DNA of 64,000 bases from Bradyrhizobium nivariense (GTDB lineage Bacteria; Pseudomonadota; Alphaproteobacteria; Rhizobiales; Xanthobacteraceae), in assembly GCF_029846715.1 (NCBI RefSeq), contig NZ_JARVWW010000018.1, forward strand, positions 105,748 through 169,747. The letters are read 5' to 3'. Numbering within the stretch: position 1 is the stretch's first letter; each line of letters starts with the position of its first letter. Position numbers and translations under genes: made by a program. Positions 8,069-16,800 of the stretch are shown here, one piece after another. Under the pieces are notes generated by a model. The model was given only the letters and a program-made list of their open reading frames with translations, was not told where the DNA came from and ran no database searches.

Positions 8069-8251
8069 CTAAAACCAGGCGCCCTGAACGCCCAGGATGA
8101 CGGCGACGAGCGACACGAACAGGCCGATGCCGGAGAAAAGAACGACCCCGATGAACTCGGAGGTGTCGGAACGCTTGGCGGGAATGACGGACTTTTCGGT
8201 GAAAATACGCGGTGCTGAAATCGACGAAGAAATGCGAGCTGCCTTCGGCAT
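8069..8251 (-). CDS. Small membrane protein of unknown function (60 aa)
   Basis: The start has a good ribosome binding site (AAGGGAG, six bases before ATG). The first 35 residues are polar and basic, and the last 25 (GVVLFSGIGLFVSLVAVILG) form one membrane helix. Single-helix proteins of this kind occur widely in bradyrhizobia; I do not know a function. It is flanked by azoR (convergent) and the SDR gene (same strand, about 180 bases upstream). Confidence 0.65.
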   Translation of the reverse strand: MPKAARISSSISAPRIFTEKSVIPAKRSDTSEFIGVVLFSGIGLFVSLVAVILGVQGAWF

Positions 8252-8429
8252 ATCGGGCTCCCTTGAAAATGAGTCTTGTGACCCCCTTGCCCGTAAAAGT
8301 GTCTTTGCAGCACAAGCGAAGGTTCAACGCCTCACGCAAGGTTCAGAAAATACAGCTCGCGACACGTGGGAACCGGCCGGCGCAACCGCTTGCGGCTGGG
8401 CCGACCGATTCAATTTGCGCCAAACTTGA

Positions 8430-9203
8430 TCAGCCGCGATAGATCGGCGCGCCGCTCGGAGAGGCAACCGCGCCGCCGTCGACGAAGATCTCCTGGCCCT
8501 GGACATGCGCGGAATCATCGGAGGCGAGGAACAGCACTGTCTTCGCAACGTGATCTGTTTCACCAATACGGCCGAGCGGCGTCGACAGCGCGATCCGCTT
8601 CTCGAACGCCTTCTCTGCTTCGGGCGTCGCGGTCGCAGGCCCCCAGATCGGCGTGCGGGTCGCGCCGGGCGCGACCACGTTGACGCGAATGCCGCGCGGC
8701 GACAGTTCCGAGGCCATGATCCGCGCCATCGCGCGCACGCCCGCCTTCGCGGCGCCGTAAGCCGAGTAGCCGGGAATGCCGAGCACTGAGATCACCGAGC
8801 CGTTGAGGATGATCGAGGCATTGTCGTTGAGATGGGGCAGCGCCGACTGAACGGTGAAGAACACGCCGGTGAGGTTCGTGCTGATGACCTTCTCGAAGGT
8901 CTCGAGCGTCGCCGAGCCGAGCGGCGTGCCGCCGGCGATCCCGGCATTGGCGAACACGATGTCGAACTTGCCGAACTTTTCGGCCCCCTTCTTGATCGCG
9001 GCTTCGGTCGCGGCGATGTCGGTGGCGTCGGCGGCGAGTGCGAGCGCGTTCGGCCCGAGTTCTTTCGCGGCAGCGTCCAATGTCTCCTTGTTGCGCCCGG
9101 TGATCACCACCTTCGCGCCTTCCGCCACGAACAGCTTTGCCGTTGCCAGTCCAATGCCGCTATTGCCGCCGGTAATCAATGCCGTCTTGTTCTTCAGTCT
9201 CAC
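8430..9203 (-). CDS. Short-chain dehydrogenase/reductase (SDR)
   Basis: A 257-residue classical SDR. The cofactor motif is TALITGGNSGIGLATA, followed by NAGIAGG, the catalytic Ser region LNGSVIS and the YSAYGAAKAG motif with Tyr-x-x-x-Lys. An acidic residue after beta-2 is lacking (VVITGRNKE), which suggests NADP(H). The GTG at 9203 is chosen because GGAGG precedes it by six bases; starting at the upstream ATG would place the operator palindrome inside the coding region. It diverges from the HxlR gene at 9324, which likely controls it. Confidence 0.92.
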   Translation of the reverse strand: MRLKNKTALITGGNSGIGLATAKLFVAEGAKVVITGRNKETLDAAAKELGPNALALAADATDIAATEAAIKKGAEKFGKFDIVFANAGIAGGTPLGSATLETFEKVISTNLTGVFFTVQSALPHLNDNASIILNGSVISVLGIPGYSAYGAAKAGVRAMARIMASELSPRGIRVNVVAPGATRTPIWGPATATPEAEKAFEKRIALSTPLGRIGETDHVAKTVLFLASDDSAHVQGQEIFVDGGAVASPSGAPIYRG

Positions 9204-9214
9204 GCTCGCCTCCA

Positions 9215-9273
9215 GTGGTTGCATCATAAAACTAGATTGCCATCTAGGGCATATGGTTTTATGATGCAACCAC
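9215..9273. promoter_or_regulatory. Perfect 18-bp inverted repeat operator with inner palindrome
   Basis: The arms GTGGTTGCATCATAAAAC (9215-9232) and its exact reverse complement (9256-9273) are separated by 23 bases. Inside lies a second dyad, CTAGAT-TGCC-ATCTAG (9232-9247). The element fills the space between the SDR start (9203) and the HxlR start (9324), so it probably holds both promoters and the HxlR binding sites. Confidence 0.75.
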
Positions 9274-9323
9274 ACAAGCATGTGATCGGCGCCGAAATGG
9301 GGCGAACGCGAAAGGAGCAGCCG

Positions 9324-9794
9324 ATGGTGAAACGAACGAGCTTCGAGGGCGATGCCTGCCCGATCGCGCGATCACTGGAAGCAATCGGCGACTGGTGGTC
9401 GCTGCTGATCATCCGCGAGGCGCTGTTCGGGCTGCGCCGCTTCGGCGAATTCCAGAACAAGCTCGGCATGGCCAAGAATATTCTGTCGGCGCGGCTGCGC
9501 GCGCTGGTCGAGCACGGCATCCTGGCAACCGCCCCCGCCTCCGACGGCAGCGCCTACCAGGAATATGTGTTGACGCCGAAGGGCCGCGGCATCTTCCCGA
9601 TCCTGGTCGCACTTCGGCAGTGGAGCGAGGAGTTTGACGATCGCCCGGAAGAGATCGCGACTATTCTGGTCGATCGCGAGAAAGGCCGCCCGGTGAGGAA
9701 GCTCGAAATGCGCGCCGAGGACGGCCGCCTGCTCAGCCCGGCGGACACCATGCTGAAGCCGCGGCCTGCGCCGCGGCGACGCTCGACGGGATAG
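9324..9794 (+). CDS. HxlR-family transcriptional regulator
   Basis: A 156-residue HxlR protein: DACPIARSLEAIGDWWSLLIIREALFG, RRFGEFQNKLGMAKNILSARLRALVEHGIL, the wing SDGSAYQEYVLTPKGRGI, then a longer than usual C-terminal tail (about 45 residues). AAAGGAG lies six bases before the ATG at 9324; an ATG at 9298 is also in frame but has no such site. It diverges from the SDR gene across a perfect inverted repeat, so auto- and cross-regulation is the natural reading. Cys in DACPI is the residue used for sensing in some relatives. Confidence 0.92.
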   Translation: MVKRTSFEGDACPIARSLEAIGDWWSLLIIREALFGLRRFGEFQNKLGMAKNILSARLRALVEHGILATAPASDGSAYQEYVLTPKGRGIFPILVALRQWSEEFDDRPEEIATILVDREKGRPVRKLEMRAEDGRLLSPADTMLKPRPAPRRRSTG

Positions 9795-9814
9795 CGGCGC
9801 GCTGTCTTTCCAAC

Positions 9815-9941
9815 GTCGTCCTGGCGAAAGCCAGGACCCATTACCCAAGGACGAGTTTGGCGAAGACTCGTCACCCGGAATTCGCACCGCGCTCGGGTCG
9901 ATAGACCTCGCGGTATGGGTCCTGGCTTTCGCCAGGACGAC
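9815..9941. repeat. Long inverted repeat, 27-bp arms
   Basis: The left arm (9815-9841) begins GTCGTCCTGGCGAAAGCCAG and the right arm (9915-9941) is its exact reverse complement. Each arm also contains its own small dyad (CCTGGC-GAAA-GCCAGG). Repeats of this kind are scattered between genes in bradyrhizobial genomes. The arms enclose 73 bases with no gene. It follows the HxlR stop by 20 bases and could end transcription, though no U-tract is present. Confidence 0.8.
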
Positions 9942-9986
9942 TCCGGAGAGAGAGAGAGCGTGATCGATTCCGCTCGGTCTTCGCCG

Positions 9987-10262
9987 CTACGACAGCTTGC
10001 GCTTGCTCCGCAGTCGCAGATGCTCGTCGGCCTCCAGCTTGGTCATCCCCAGGAGATAATGCAGCACGTCGAGCTTGTGCCGCTCGGCGAGCTTGCGCAA
10101 TGCCCCGACCTGCTCGGCGATGAAGGCAACCGCCTCCTCCACGCCGCCCTCCCCCGGTTCCTCGTGACGCGAGCCTCCCGGCGCGCCTGATGCGGCGCGC
10201 GCCCGTTTCTTTCCTGGCCTAGTCACCAGACCCCACCCGAATCCATATCCCCGCAGAAACAT
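9987..10262 (-). CDS. Conserved hypothetical small protein (91 aa)
   Basis: The C-terminal ~50 residues (EEAVAFIAEQVGALRKLAERHKLDVLHYLLGMTKLEADEHLR) look like two or three real amphipathic helices. The first 40 residues are basic and low in complexity, so the true start may be later, for example GTG at 10226 or one near the EEAVAF helix. No ribosome binding site supports the ATG at 10262. I do not recognise a family. It is convergent with the HxlR gene and divergent from topA. Confidence 0.55.
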   Translation of the reverse strand: MFLRGYGFGWGLVTRPGKKRARAASGAPGGSRHEEPGEGGVEEAVAFIAEQVGALRKLAERHKLDVLHYLLGMTKLEADEHLRLRSKRKLS

Positions 10263-10454
10263 TACGCCGACATCGGCCGCAACTCAAAGGTGGTATTTTG
10301 CAACTTTCTCGATATGAAACTTTTCCCATCGGGATGGCTTTCAACACCCCTCGATTTGACAGCGAGGGTCGCACCACCCATGTTCGGGACGAAACGGCCG
10401 ACCCGAATCTCATCGAATTCGGCCCAGAACTTCCCCATAAGTTACTGGAACTAC

Positions 10455-13214
10455 ATGAATATCGTCATTGTGGAGTCGCCGGCGAAAGCCAAGACGATCA
10501 ACAAATATTTGGGCTCGTCCTACGAGGTTCTGGCCTCGTTCGGCCATGTCCGGGACTTGCCTGCGAAGAACGGTTCCGTCGATCCCGACGCCAATTTCAA
10601 GATGATCTGGGAGATCGACCCCAAGGCGGCCGGCCGGCTCAACGACATCGCAAAATCCCTGAAGGGCGCTGACCGCCTGATTCTCGCGACCGACCCTGAT
10701 CGCGAGGGCGAAGCCATCTCCTGGCACGTGCTGGAGGTGCTGAAGGAGAAGCGCGCGCTCAAGGACCACAAGATCGAGCGCGTGGTGTTCAACGCCATCA
10801 CCAAGCAGGCGGTCACGGACGCGATGAAGCATCCGCGCCAGATCGACGGTGCGCTGGTCGACGCCTACATGGCGCGCCGCGCGCTGGACTATCTGGTCGG
10901 ATTCACCCTCTCCCCCGTGCTGTGGCGCAAGCTGCCGGGCGCCCGCTCGGCCGGCCGCGTGCAGTCGGTGGCGCTGCGGCTGGTCTGCGACCGCGAACTG
11001 GAGATCGAGAAGTTCGTCGCGCGCGAATACTGGTCGCTGATCGCGACCTTGCTGACGCCGCGCGGCGACGCCTTCGAGGCTCGTCTCGTCGGCGCCGACG
11101 GCAAGAAGATCCAGCGCCTCGACATCGGCACCGGCGCGGAAGCCGAGGACTTCAAGAAGGCGCTGGAAGCCGCCAGCTACGCCGTGACCACGGTCGATGC
11201 CAAGCCCGCCCGGCGCAATCCGCAGGCGCCGTTCACCACCTCGACGCTGCAGCAGGAAGCCAGCCGCAAATACGGCTTTGCGCCGGCGCACACGATGCGG
11301 ATCGCGCAGCGGCTTTACGAGGGCATCGACATCGGCGGCGAGACCACCGGACTCATTACTTATATGCGTACCGACGGCGTGCAGATCGATCCGTCCGCGA
11401 TCACCCAGGCGCGCAAGGTGATCGGCGAGGATTACGGCAACGCCTACGTGCCGGACGCGCCGCGCCAGTACCAGGCCAAGGCCAAGAACGCCCAGGAAGC
11501 CCACGAAGCGATCCGCCCGACCGACATGTCGCGCCGCCCCGACAGCATGAGCCGCAAGCTCGATACCGACCAGGCGAGGCTCTACGAGCTGATCTGGAAG
11601 CGCACTATCGCGAGCCAGATGGAATCGGCCGAGTTGGAACGCACCACGGTCGACATCACGGCGAAGGCCGGCGGCCGCACGCTGGACCTGCGCGCCACCG
11701 GCCAGGTCGTCAAGTTCGACGGTTTTCTCGCGCTCTACCAGGAAGGCCGCGACGACGAGGAGGACGAGGACTCCCGCCGCCTGCCCGCGATGAGCCCGAA
11801 CGACGCGCTGAAGCGGCAGTCGCTCGCAGTCACCCAGCACTTCACCGAGCCGCCGCCGCGCTTCTCCGAGGCTTCGCTGGTCAAGCGCATGGAAGAGCTC
11901 GGCATCGGCCGGCCCTCGACCTATGCCTCGATCCTCCAGGTCCTGAAGGACCGCGGCTACGTCAAGCTCGAGAAGAAGCGCCTGCACGGCGAGGACAAGG
12001 GCCGCGTCGTGGTCGCGTTCCTCGAAAGCTTCTTCGCGCGCTACGTCGAATACGACTTCACCGCCAATCTGGAAGAGCAGCTCGACCGCATCTCCAACAA
12101 CGAGATCTCCTGGCAGGAGGTGCTGAAGGATTTCTGGACCGGCTTCATCGGCGCGGTCGACGAGATCAAGGATCTGCGCGTCGCGCAGGTGCTGGACGTG
12201 CTCGACGACATGCTCGGACAGCACATCTATCCGCCCCGCACCGATGGCGGCGACATCAGGCAGTGTCCGAGCTGCGGCAACGGCCGGCTCAATCTCAAGG
12301 CCGGCAAGTTCGGCGCCTTCGTCGGCTGCTCGAACTATCCGGAATGCCGCTACACCCGTCAGCTTGCTGCCGACGGCGAGACCACCGCTGACCGTTCGCT
12401 CGGCCAGGATCCCGACACGAGCCGTGATGTCTGGGTCAAGGCCGGCCGGTTCGGGCCCTACATCCAGCTCGGCGAGCAGAAGGATTATGCCGAAGGCGAG
12501 AAGCCCAAGCGCGCGGGCATTCCGAAGGGCACCTCGCCCGGCGATGTCGAGTTCGAGCATGCGCTCAAACTGCTGTCGCTGCCGCGCGAGATCGGCAAGC
12601 ATCCGGAAACCGGCGAGCCGATCACCGCAGGTCTCGGTCGCTTCGGGCCGTTCGTGAAGCACGAGAAGACCTATGCCAGCCTGGAGGCCGGCGATGAAGT
12701 GTTCGACATCGGCATCAACCGCGCGGTCACGTTGATCGCGGAGAAGATCGCCAAGGGCCCGAGCCGCCGCTTCGGCGCCGATCCCGGCAAGGCGATCGGC
12801 GATCATCCCACCCTCGGCACCGTCACGGTGAAGGGCGGCCGCTACGGCGCCTATGTCACGGCCGGCGGCGTCAACGCAACGATCCCAAGCGACATCGAGA
12901 AGGACGCCATCACGCTGCCGCAGGCGATCGCGCTGATCGACGAGCGCGCGGCCAAGGGCGGCGGCAAGAAGCCGAAGAAGGCGGCGAAGCCGGCCAAGAC
13001 CAAGACGAAGGCCAAGAAGGCTGCGGACGGCGATGACGCCGCGCCAAAGACCAAAAAGCCGGCCGCGAAGAAGGCCGCCAAAACCAAATCCGAATCCACC
13101 AGCAAGGCGCGCGCAGCCGTGTCGTCGACGGCCAAGACTTCGGCCATCAAGACGTCGCCGACCAAGGCCTCCGGCGCCAAAGCTCCGGCCAAGAAGAGTG
13201 CCGGCACCAATTAG
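10455..13214 (+). CDS. topA: DNA topoisomerase I
   Basis: A 919-residue type IA topoisomerase that relaxes negative supercoils. TOPRIM domain: MNIVIVESPAKAKTINKYLG and the acidic LATDPDREGEAISWH. The active-site tyrosine lies in GLITYMRTDG. A Cys4 zinc ribbon (CPSCGNGRLN...GCSNYPECRY) follows, then degenerate repeats of the RFGPYIQLGE type. The last ~75 residues are Lys/Ala/Pro-rich, like histone H1 tails, and may hold DNA. The start at 10455 matches the universal MNIVIVESPAKAK N terminus; rnr begins 7 bases after the stop. Confidence 0.97.
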   Translation: MNIVIVESPAKAKTINKYLGSSYEVLASFGHVRDLPAKNGSVDPDANFKMIWEIDPKAAGRLNDIAKSLKGADRLILATDPDREGEAISWHVLEVLKEKRALKDHKIERVVFNAITKQAVTDAMKHPRQIDGALVDAYMARRALDYLVGFTLSPVLWRKLPGARSAGRVQSVALRLVCDRELEIEKFVAREYWSLIATLLTPRGDAFEARLVGADGKKIQRLDIGTGAEAEDFKKALEAASYAVTTVDAKPARRNPQAPFTTSTLQQEASRKYGFAPAHTMRIAQRLYEGIDIGGETTGLITYMRTDGVQIDPSAITQARKVIGEDYGNAYVPDAPRQYQAKAKNAQEAHEAIRPTDMSRRPDSMSRKLDTDQARLYELIWKRTIASQMESAELERTTVDITAKAGGRTLDLRATGQVVKFDGFLALYQEGRDDEEDEDSRRLPAMSPNDALKRQSLAVTQHFTEPPPRFSEASLVKRMEELGIGRPSTYASILQVLKDRGYVKLEKKRLHGEDKGRVVVAFLESFFARYVEYDFTANLEEQLDRISNNEISWQEVLKDFWTGFIGAVDEIKDLRVAQVLDVLDDMLGQHIYPPRTDGGDIRQCPSCGNGRLNLKAGKFGAFVGCSNYPECRYTRQLAADGETTADRSLGQDPDTSRDVWVKAGRFGPYIQLGEQKDYAEGEKPKRAGIPKGTSPGDVEFEHALKLLSLPREIGKHPETGEPITAGLGRFGPFVKHEKTYASLEAGDEVFDIGINRAVTLIAEKIAKGPSRRFGADPGKAIGDHPTLGTVTVKGGRYGAYVTAGGVNATIPSDIEKDAITLPQAIALIDERAAKGGGKKPKKAAKPAKTKTKAKKAADGDDAAPKTKKPAAKKAAKTKSESTSKARAAVSSTAKTSAIKTSPTKASGAKAPAKKSAGTN

Positions 13215-13221
13215 AGGTTAA

Positions 13222-15570
13222 GTGAAACGCAAGAATGACCGTGGCTTTCCCGACAGGGCAGCCATCGTCGCCTTCATCAAGGCAAATCCCGGAAAGGTCG
13301 GAACCCGCGAAATTGCACGCGAGTTCGGCCTCAAGAACGCCGATCGCATCGAGCTCAAGCGCATGCTGCGCGAGCTCGCCGACGACGGCCTCGTCAAGAA
13401 AAAGCGCCATACGATTTCAGAGCCGGACAGCCTGCCGCCGACGCTGGTCGCCGACATCACCGGCCGCGACGCTGACGGCGAGCTGGTAGCCTCCCCCACC
13501 GAATGGGACGAAGTCGAAAGCGGCGAACCGCCAAAAATCCTCATCACGATGCCGCGCCGGCCGAAGCCCGGCACCGCGGCCGGCGTCGGCGATCGCGCGC
13601 TGCTGCGCGTCGAGCGCTCCGATGAGACCGAGGGCCCGGCCTATCGCGGCCACATCATCAAGGTCTTCGACAAGGCCAAGACCCGCATCCTCGGCGTCTT
13701 CCGCAGCCTGCCCGAAGGCGGCGGACGGCTGATCCCGGTCGACAAGAAGTCCGCCGACCGCGAGCTGAACATCGCCCAGACCGAGACGCACGGCGCGCAA
13801 GACGGCGATCTCGTCAGCGTCGACATCATCCGCTCGCGCGGCTTTGGGCTGGCGTCAGGCCGCGTCAAGGAGAAGCTCGGCTCGGTCAAGTCGGAGAAGG
13901 CGATCAGCCTGATCGCGATCTACGCGCACGACATCCCCATGCAATTCCGTCCCGCGGCAGAGCGGGAAGCCGAAGCGGCGGAGCCGGTCAACCTGAAGGG
14001 CCGTGAAGACTGGCGCGAGGTCCCGCTGGTTACCATCGATCCGCCGGACGCCAAGGATCACGACGACGCGGTGCATGCGCAGCCGGATGACGATCCCAAC
14101 AACAAGGGCGGCTTCGTCGTCAACGTCGCTATCGCCGACGTGAGCTTCTACGTGCAGCCGGGCACCGCGCTAGATCGCGACGCGCTCGACCGCGGCAATT
14201 CGGTCTATTTCCCCGATCGCGTCGTACCGATGCTGCCCGAGCGCATCTCCAACAATCTCTGCTCGCTGGTGCCGGGCGAGCCGCGCGGCGCGCTCGCGGT
14301 GCGGATGGTGATCGGCCCTGACGGCCGCAAGCGCTCGCACAGCTTCCACCGCATCCTGATGCGCTCGGCCGCGAAGCTGAATTACGCGCAGGCGCAGGCC
14401 GCGATCGACGGACGGCCGGACGACACCACCGGCCCCCTGCTCGATGCGATCCTGAGGCCGCTCTATGCCGCCTATGCCTGCGTCAAGCGCGCGCGCGACG
14501 AGCGCGATCCACTCAATCTCGATCTGCCCGAGCGCAAGATCCTGCTCAAGAGCGACGGCACCGTCGACCGCGTCGTCGTGCCTGACAGGCTCGATGCGCA
14601 CAAGCTGATCGAGGAGTTCATGATCCTCGCCAATGTCGCGGCGGCGGAGATGCTCGAGAAGAAGTCGCTGCCGCTGATCTACCGTGTGCATGACGAGCCG
14701 ACGCTGGAAAAGGTCCACGCACTCGCGGAGTTTCTGGCGACGCTGGACGTTCCGTTCGCAAAGGGCGGCGCGCTGCGTCCCGCTCTGTTCAACCGCGTGC
14801 TGGCGCAGCTCGAAGGCCACGACCACTTTCCGCTGGTGAGCGAGGTCGTGCTGCGCGCCCAGGCGCAGGCGGAATATTCCTCGGAGAATTACGGTCATTT
14901 CGGCCTGAACCTGCGCCGCTATGCGCATTTCACCTCGCCGATCCGCCGCTATGCCGACCTCGTCGTGCACCGCGCGCTGGTGCGTGCGCTCGGCCTCGGC
15001 GAAGGCGCGCTGCCCGACAGCGAGACGCCGGAAACCTTAAGCGAAGTCGCGGCCCACATCTCGGTGACCGAGCGCCGCGCGATGAAGGCGGAGCGCGAGA
15101 CCGTCGACCGCCTGATTGCCCATCACCTCGCCGACCGCATCGGCTCGAGCTTCCAGGGCCGCGTCTCCGGCGTCACGCGCGCCGGCCTGTTCGTCAAGCT
15201 CGCCGAGACCGGCGCCGACGGCCTGATCCCGATCAGGTCGCTAGGCACGGAATATTTCAACTATGACGAGGGCCGCCACGCGCTGATCGGCACGCGCAGC
15301 GGCACCATGCACCAGCTCGGTGACGTCGTTGACGTCCGCCTGATCGAAGCAGCTCCCATCGCAGGCGCGTTGCGCTTCGAGCTGCTGTCCTCGACGGGTG
15401 AGACCGCGCCGCGCGGCCGCAGGCCATCTGGTCCGCAACGCCGCCCCTCGTTCAAGGCGCATCCCGGGCGCAGTCCGGACAAGAAACGCAAGCCGGAGAA
15501 GCAGAAAAAGCCCGGCAAGGGCAAGAAGCCCAAGGGAACAGGCAAGGGCCAGAAGGGCAAAGCGTGGTGA
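13222..15570 (+). CDS. rnr: Ribonuclease R
   Basis: A 782-residue 3'-5' exoribonuclease of the RNB family that degrades structured RNA. An N-terminal winged helix (REIAREFGLKNADRIELKRML), cold-shock-like OB regions, the RNB catalytic block with ITIDPPDAKDHDDAVHA-type acidic residues (here TIDPPDAKDHDDAVHAQ), and an S1 domain (FQGRVSGVTRAGLFVKL) occur in order. A lysine-rich tail of ~45 residues ends the protein. Start is GTG at 13222, with GAGG just before. It is in an operon with topA and overlaps the DUF983 gene. Confidence 0.96.
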   Translation: MKRKNDRGFPDRAAIVAFIKANPGKVGTREIAREFGLKNADRIELKRMLRELADDGLVKKKRHTISEPDSLPPTLVADITGRDADGELVASPTEWDEVESGEPPKILITMPRRPKPGTAAGVGDRALLRVERSDETEGPAYRGHIIKVFDKAKTRILGVFRSLPEGGGRLIPVDKKSADRELNIAQTETHGAQDGDLVSVDIIRSRGFGLASGRVKEKLGSVKSEKAISLIAIYAHDIPMQFRPAAEREAEAAEPVNLKGREDWREVPLVTIDPPDAKDHDDAVHAQPDDDPNNKGGFVVNVAIADVSFYVQPGTALDRDALDRGNSVYFPDRVVPMLPERISNNLCSLVPGEPRGALAVRMVIGPDGRKRSHSFHRILMRSAAKLNYAQAQAAIDGRPDDTTGPLLDAILRPLYAAYACVKRARDERDPLNLDLPERKILLKSDGTVDRVVVPDRLDAHKLIEEFMILANVAAAEMLEKKSLPLIYRVHDEPTLEKVHALAEFLATLDVPFAKGGALRPALFNRVLAQLEGHDHFPLVSEVVLRAQAQAEYSSENYGHFGLNLRRYAHFTSPIRRYADLVVHRALVRALGLGEGALPDSETPETLSEVAAHISVTERRAMKAERETVDRLIAHHLADRIGSSFQGRVSGVTRAGLFVKLAETGADGLIPIRSLGTEYFNYDEGRHALIGTRSGTMHQLGDVVDVRLIEAAPIAGALRFELLSSTGETAPRGRRPSGPQRRPSFKAHPGRSPDKKRKPEKQKKPGKGKKPKGTGKGQKGKAW

Positions 15571-16004
15571 CGACGAGAACGGCGCCGAAGATCTGGACCC
15601 GCGAGACCGGACTCGTCGAGAAGCGCAACGTCTGGACCGCGATGAAGCGCGGCTTTCGCGGCCGCTGCCCGCGCTGCGGCGAGGGAAAACTGTTCCGCGC
15701 CTTCCTGAAGACGGCGGACAATTGCGCGACATGCGACCTCGATTTCACGCCGCACCGCGCCGACGATCTGCCCGCCTATCTCGTCATCGTCATCGTCGGT
15801 CACATCGTGGTGCCCACCATCCTCTGGATCGAGACCAACTACACCACGCCGGTCTGGATCAGCTTCGCGGCCTATCTGCCCTTCACCTTCGTCGCCTCGC
15901 TCGCACTCCTGCAGCCGGTGAAGGGAGCCGTGGTCGGATTGCAATGGGCTCTGCGCATGCACGGGTTTGACGAGACCCCGCTGGATGGTATTCCGCCGGT
16001 GTAA
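15564..16004 (+). CDS. DUF983 membrane protein with zinc ribbon
   Basis: A 146-residue DUF983 protein. RGRCPRCGEGKLF and NCATCDLDF give a CxxC...CxxC metal site, then two membrane helices (LVIVIVGHIVVPTILWI; WISFAAYLPFTFVASLALL). It starts at GTG 15564 or 15567; the latter gives a GTGA overlap with the rnr stop, so translation is coupled. Function is unknown. The topA-rnr-DUF983-Nudix order points to shared expression with RNA and DNA housekeeping genes. Confidence 0.88.
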   Translation: MVTTRTAPKIWTRETGLVEKRNVWTAMKRGFRGRCPRCGEGKLFRAFLKTADNCATCDLDFTPHRADDLPAYLVIVIVGHIVVPTILWIETNYTTPVWISFAAYLPFTFVASLALLQPVKGAVVGLQWALRMHGFDETPLDGIPPV

Positions 16005-16038
16005 GCAAAATAGACAAGAAGCGGTTTTGGGTGAGGAC

Positions 16039-16800
16039 ATGACGGGTACGGCGCAGGCGGAAAAGGCAAAGATCCACGAAGGCAAGGAAGCCGATCACCA
16101 TCCCTATTTTCGCCCGCGGGATGCCGCGACGCTGATCCTGGTCGATCGCAGCGGCGCCGTTCCAAAAGTCCTGGTCGGCAAGCGCCACGACAAGGTGGTG
16201 TTCATGCCCGGAAAGTTCGTCTTCCCCGGCGGCCGTGTCGACAAGGACGACTATCGCGTGCCGTGCGCGGCGCCCATCACCCCCGAGCTGGAAGCCAATC
16301 TCGCCAAGGGCAGCCCGAAGACGCCGGCCCCGCGCGCGAAGTCGCTGGCGATTGCCGCGATCCGCGAGGCCTGTGAGGAGACCGGTCTCTGTCTCGGGCG
16401 CAAGGCGGAAGGCAAGACTGAAGGCAAGGTGGCCAGGCTCGAAGGTGCCTGGAAGCCGTTCGCGGATGCGGGCCTCCTGCCCGATCCCTCCAGCCTGTTT
16501 CTGATCGCACGCGCGATCACCCCGCCCGGCCGCGTCAAGCGGTTCGACACGCGCTTCTTCACGGCGGACGCCTCCGCGATCGCCCACCGCGTCGACGGCG
16601 TGATCCATGCCGATGCCGAGCTGGTCGAGCTGGTCTGGGTCGAGCTCGGCTCAAAGCCGCTCGCCGATCTGCATCCGATGACCCGCAACGTGCTCAACGA
16701 GCTCGACACGCGCCTTGCCACCGGCCCGCTCCGCCACGATGCACCGGTGCCGTTCTTCCATTTCTACGGCGGCAAGATGCAGAAGGATATTTTAAGCTGA
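16039..16800 (+). CDS. Nudix hydrolase with a split Nudix box
   Basis: A 253-residue Nudix protein. The catalytic helix is AIREACEETGLCLG (REx-EExG), and upstream FVFPGGRVDKDD provides the glycine end of the box, but about 45 residues are inserted between these halves. Such an insertion is known in the NUDT19-like branch, which acts on CoA derivatives, so a CoA diphosphatase is one possibility. ATG 16039 follows GGTGAGG. Its 3' end overlaps the convergent phosphoesterase gene by 9 bases. Confidence 0.88.
   Translation: MTGTAQAEKAKIHEGKEADHHPYFRPRDAATLILVDRSGAVPKVLVGKRHDKVVFMPGKFVFPGGRVDKDDYRVPCAAPITPELEANLAKGSPKTPAPRAKSLAIAAIREACEETGLCLGRKAEGKTEGKVARLEGAWKPFADAGLLPDPSSLFLIARAITPPGRVKRFDTRFFTADASAIAHRVDGVIHADAELVELVWVELGSKPLADLHPMTRNVLNELDTRLATGPLRHDAPVPFFHFYGGKMQKDILS

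Noticed and set aside
10410..12806. 798-residue minus-strand frame opposite topA
   Set aside because: It is the shadow of topA codon bias in GC-rich DNA; topA motifs are complete.
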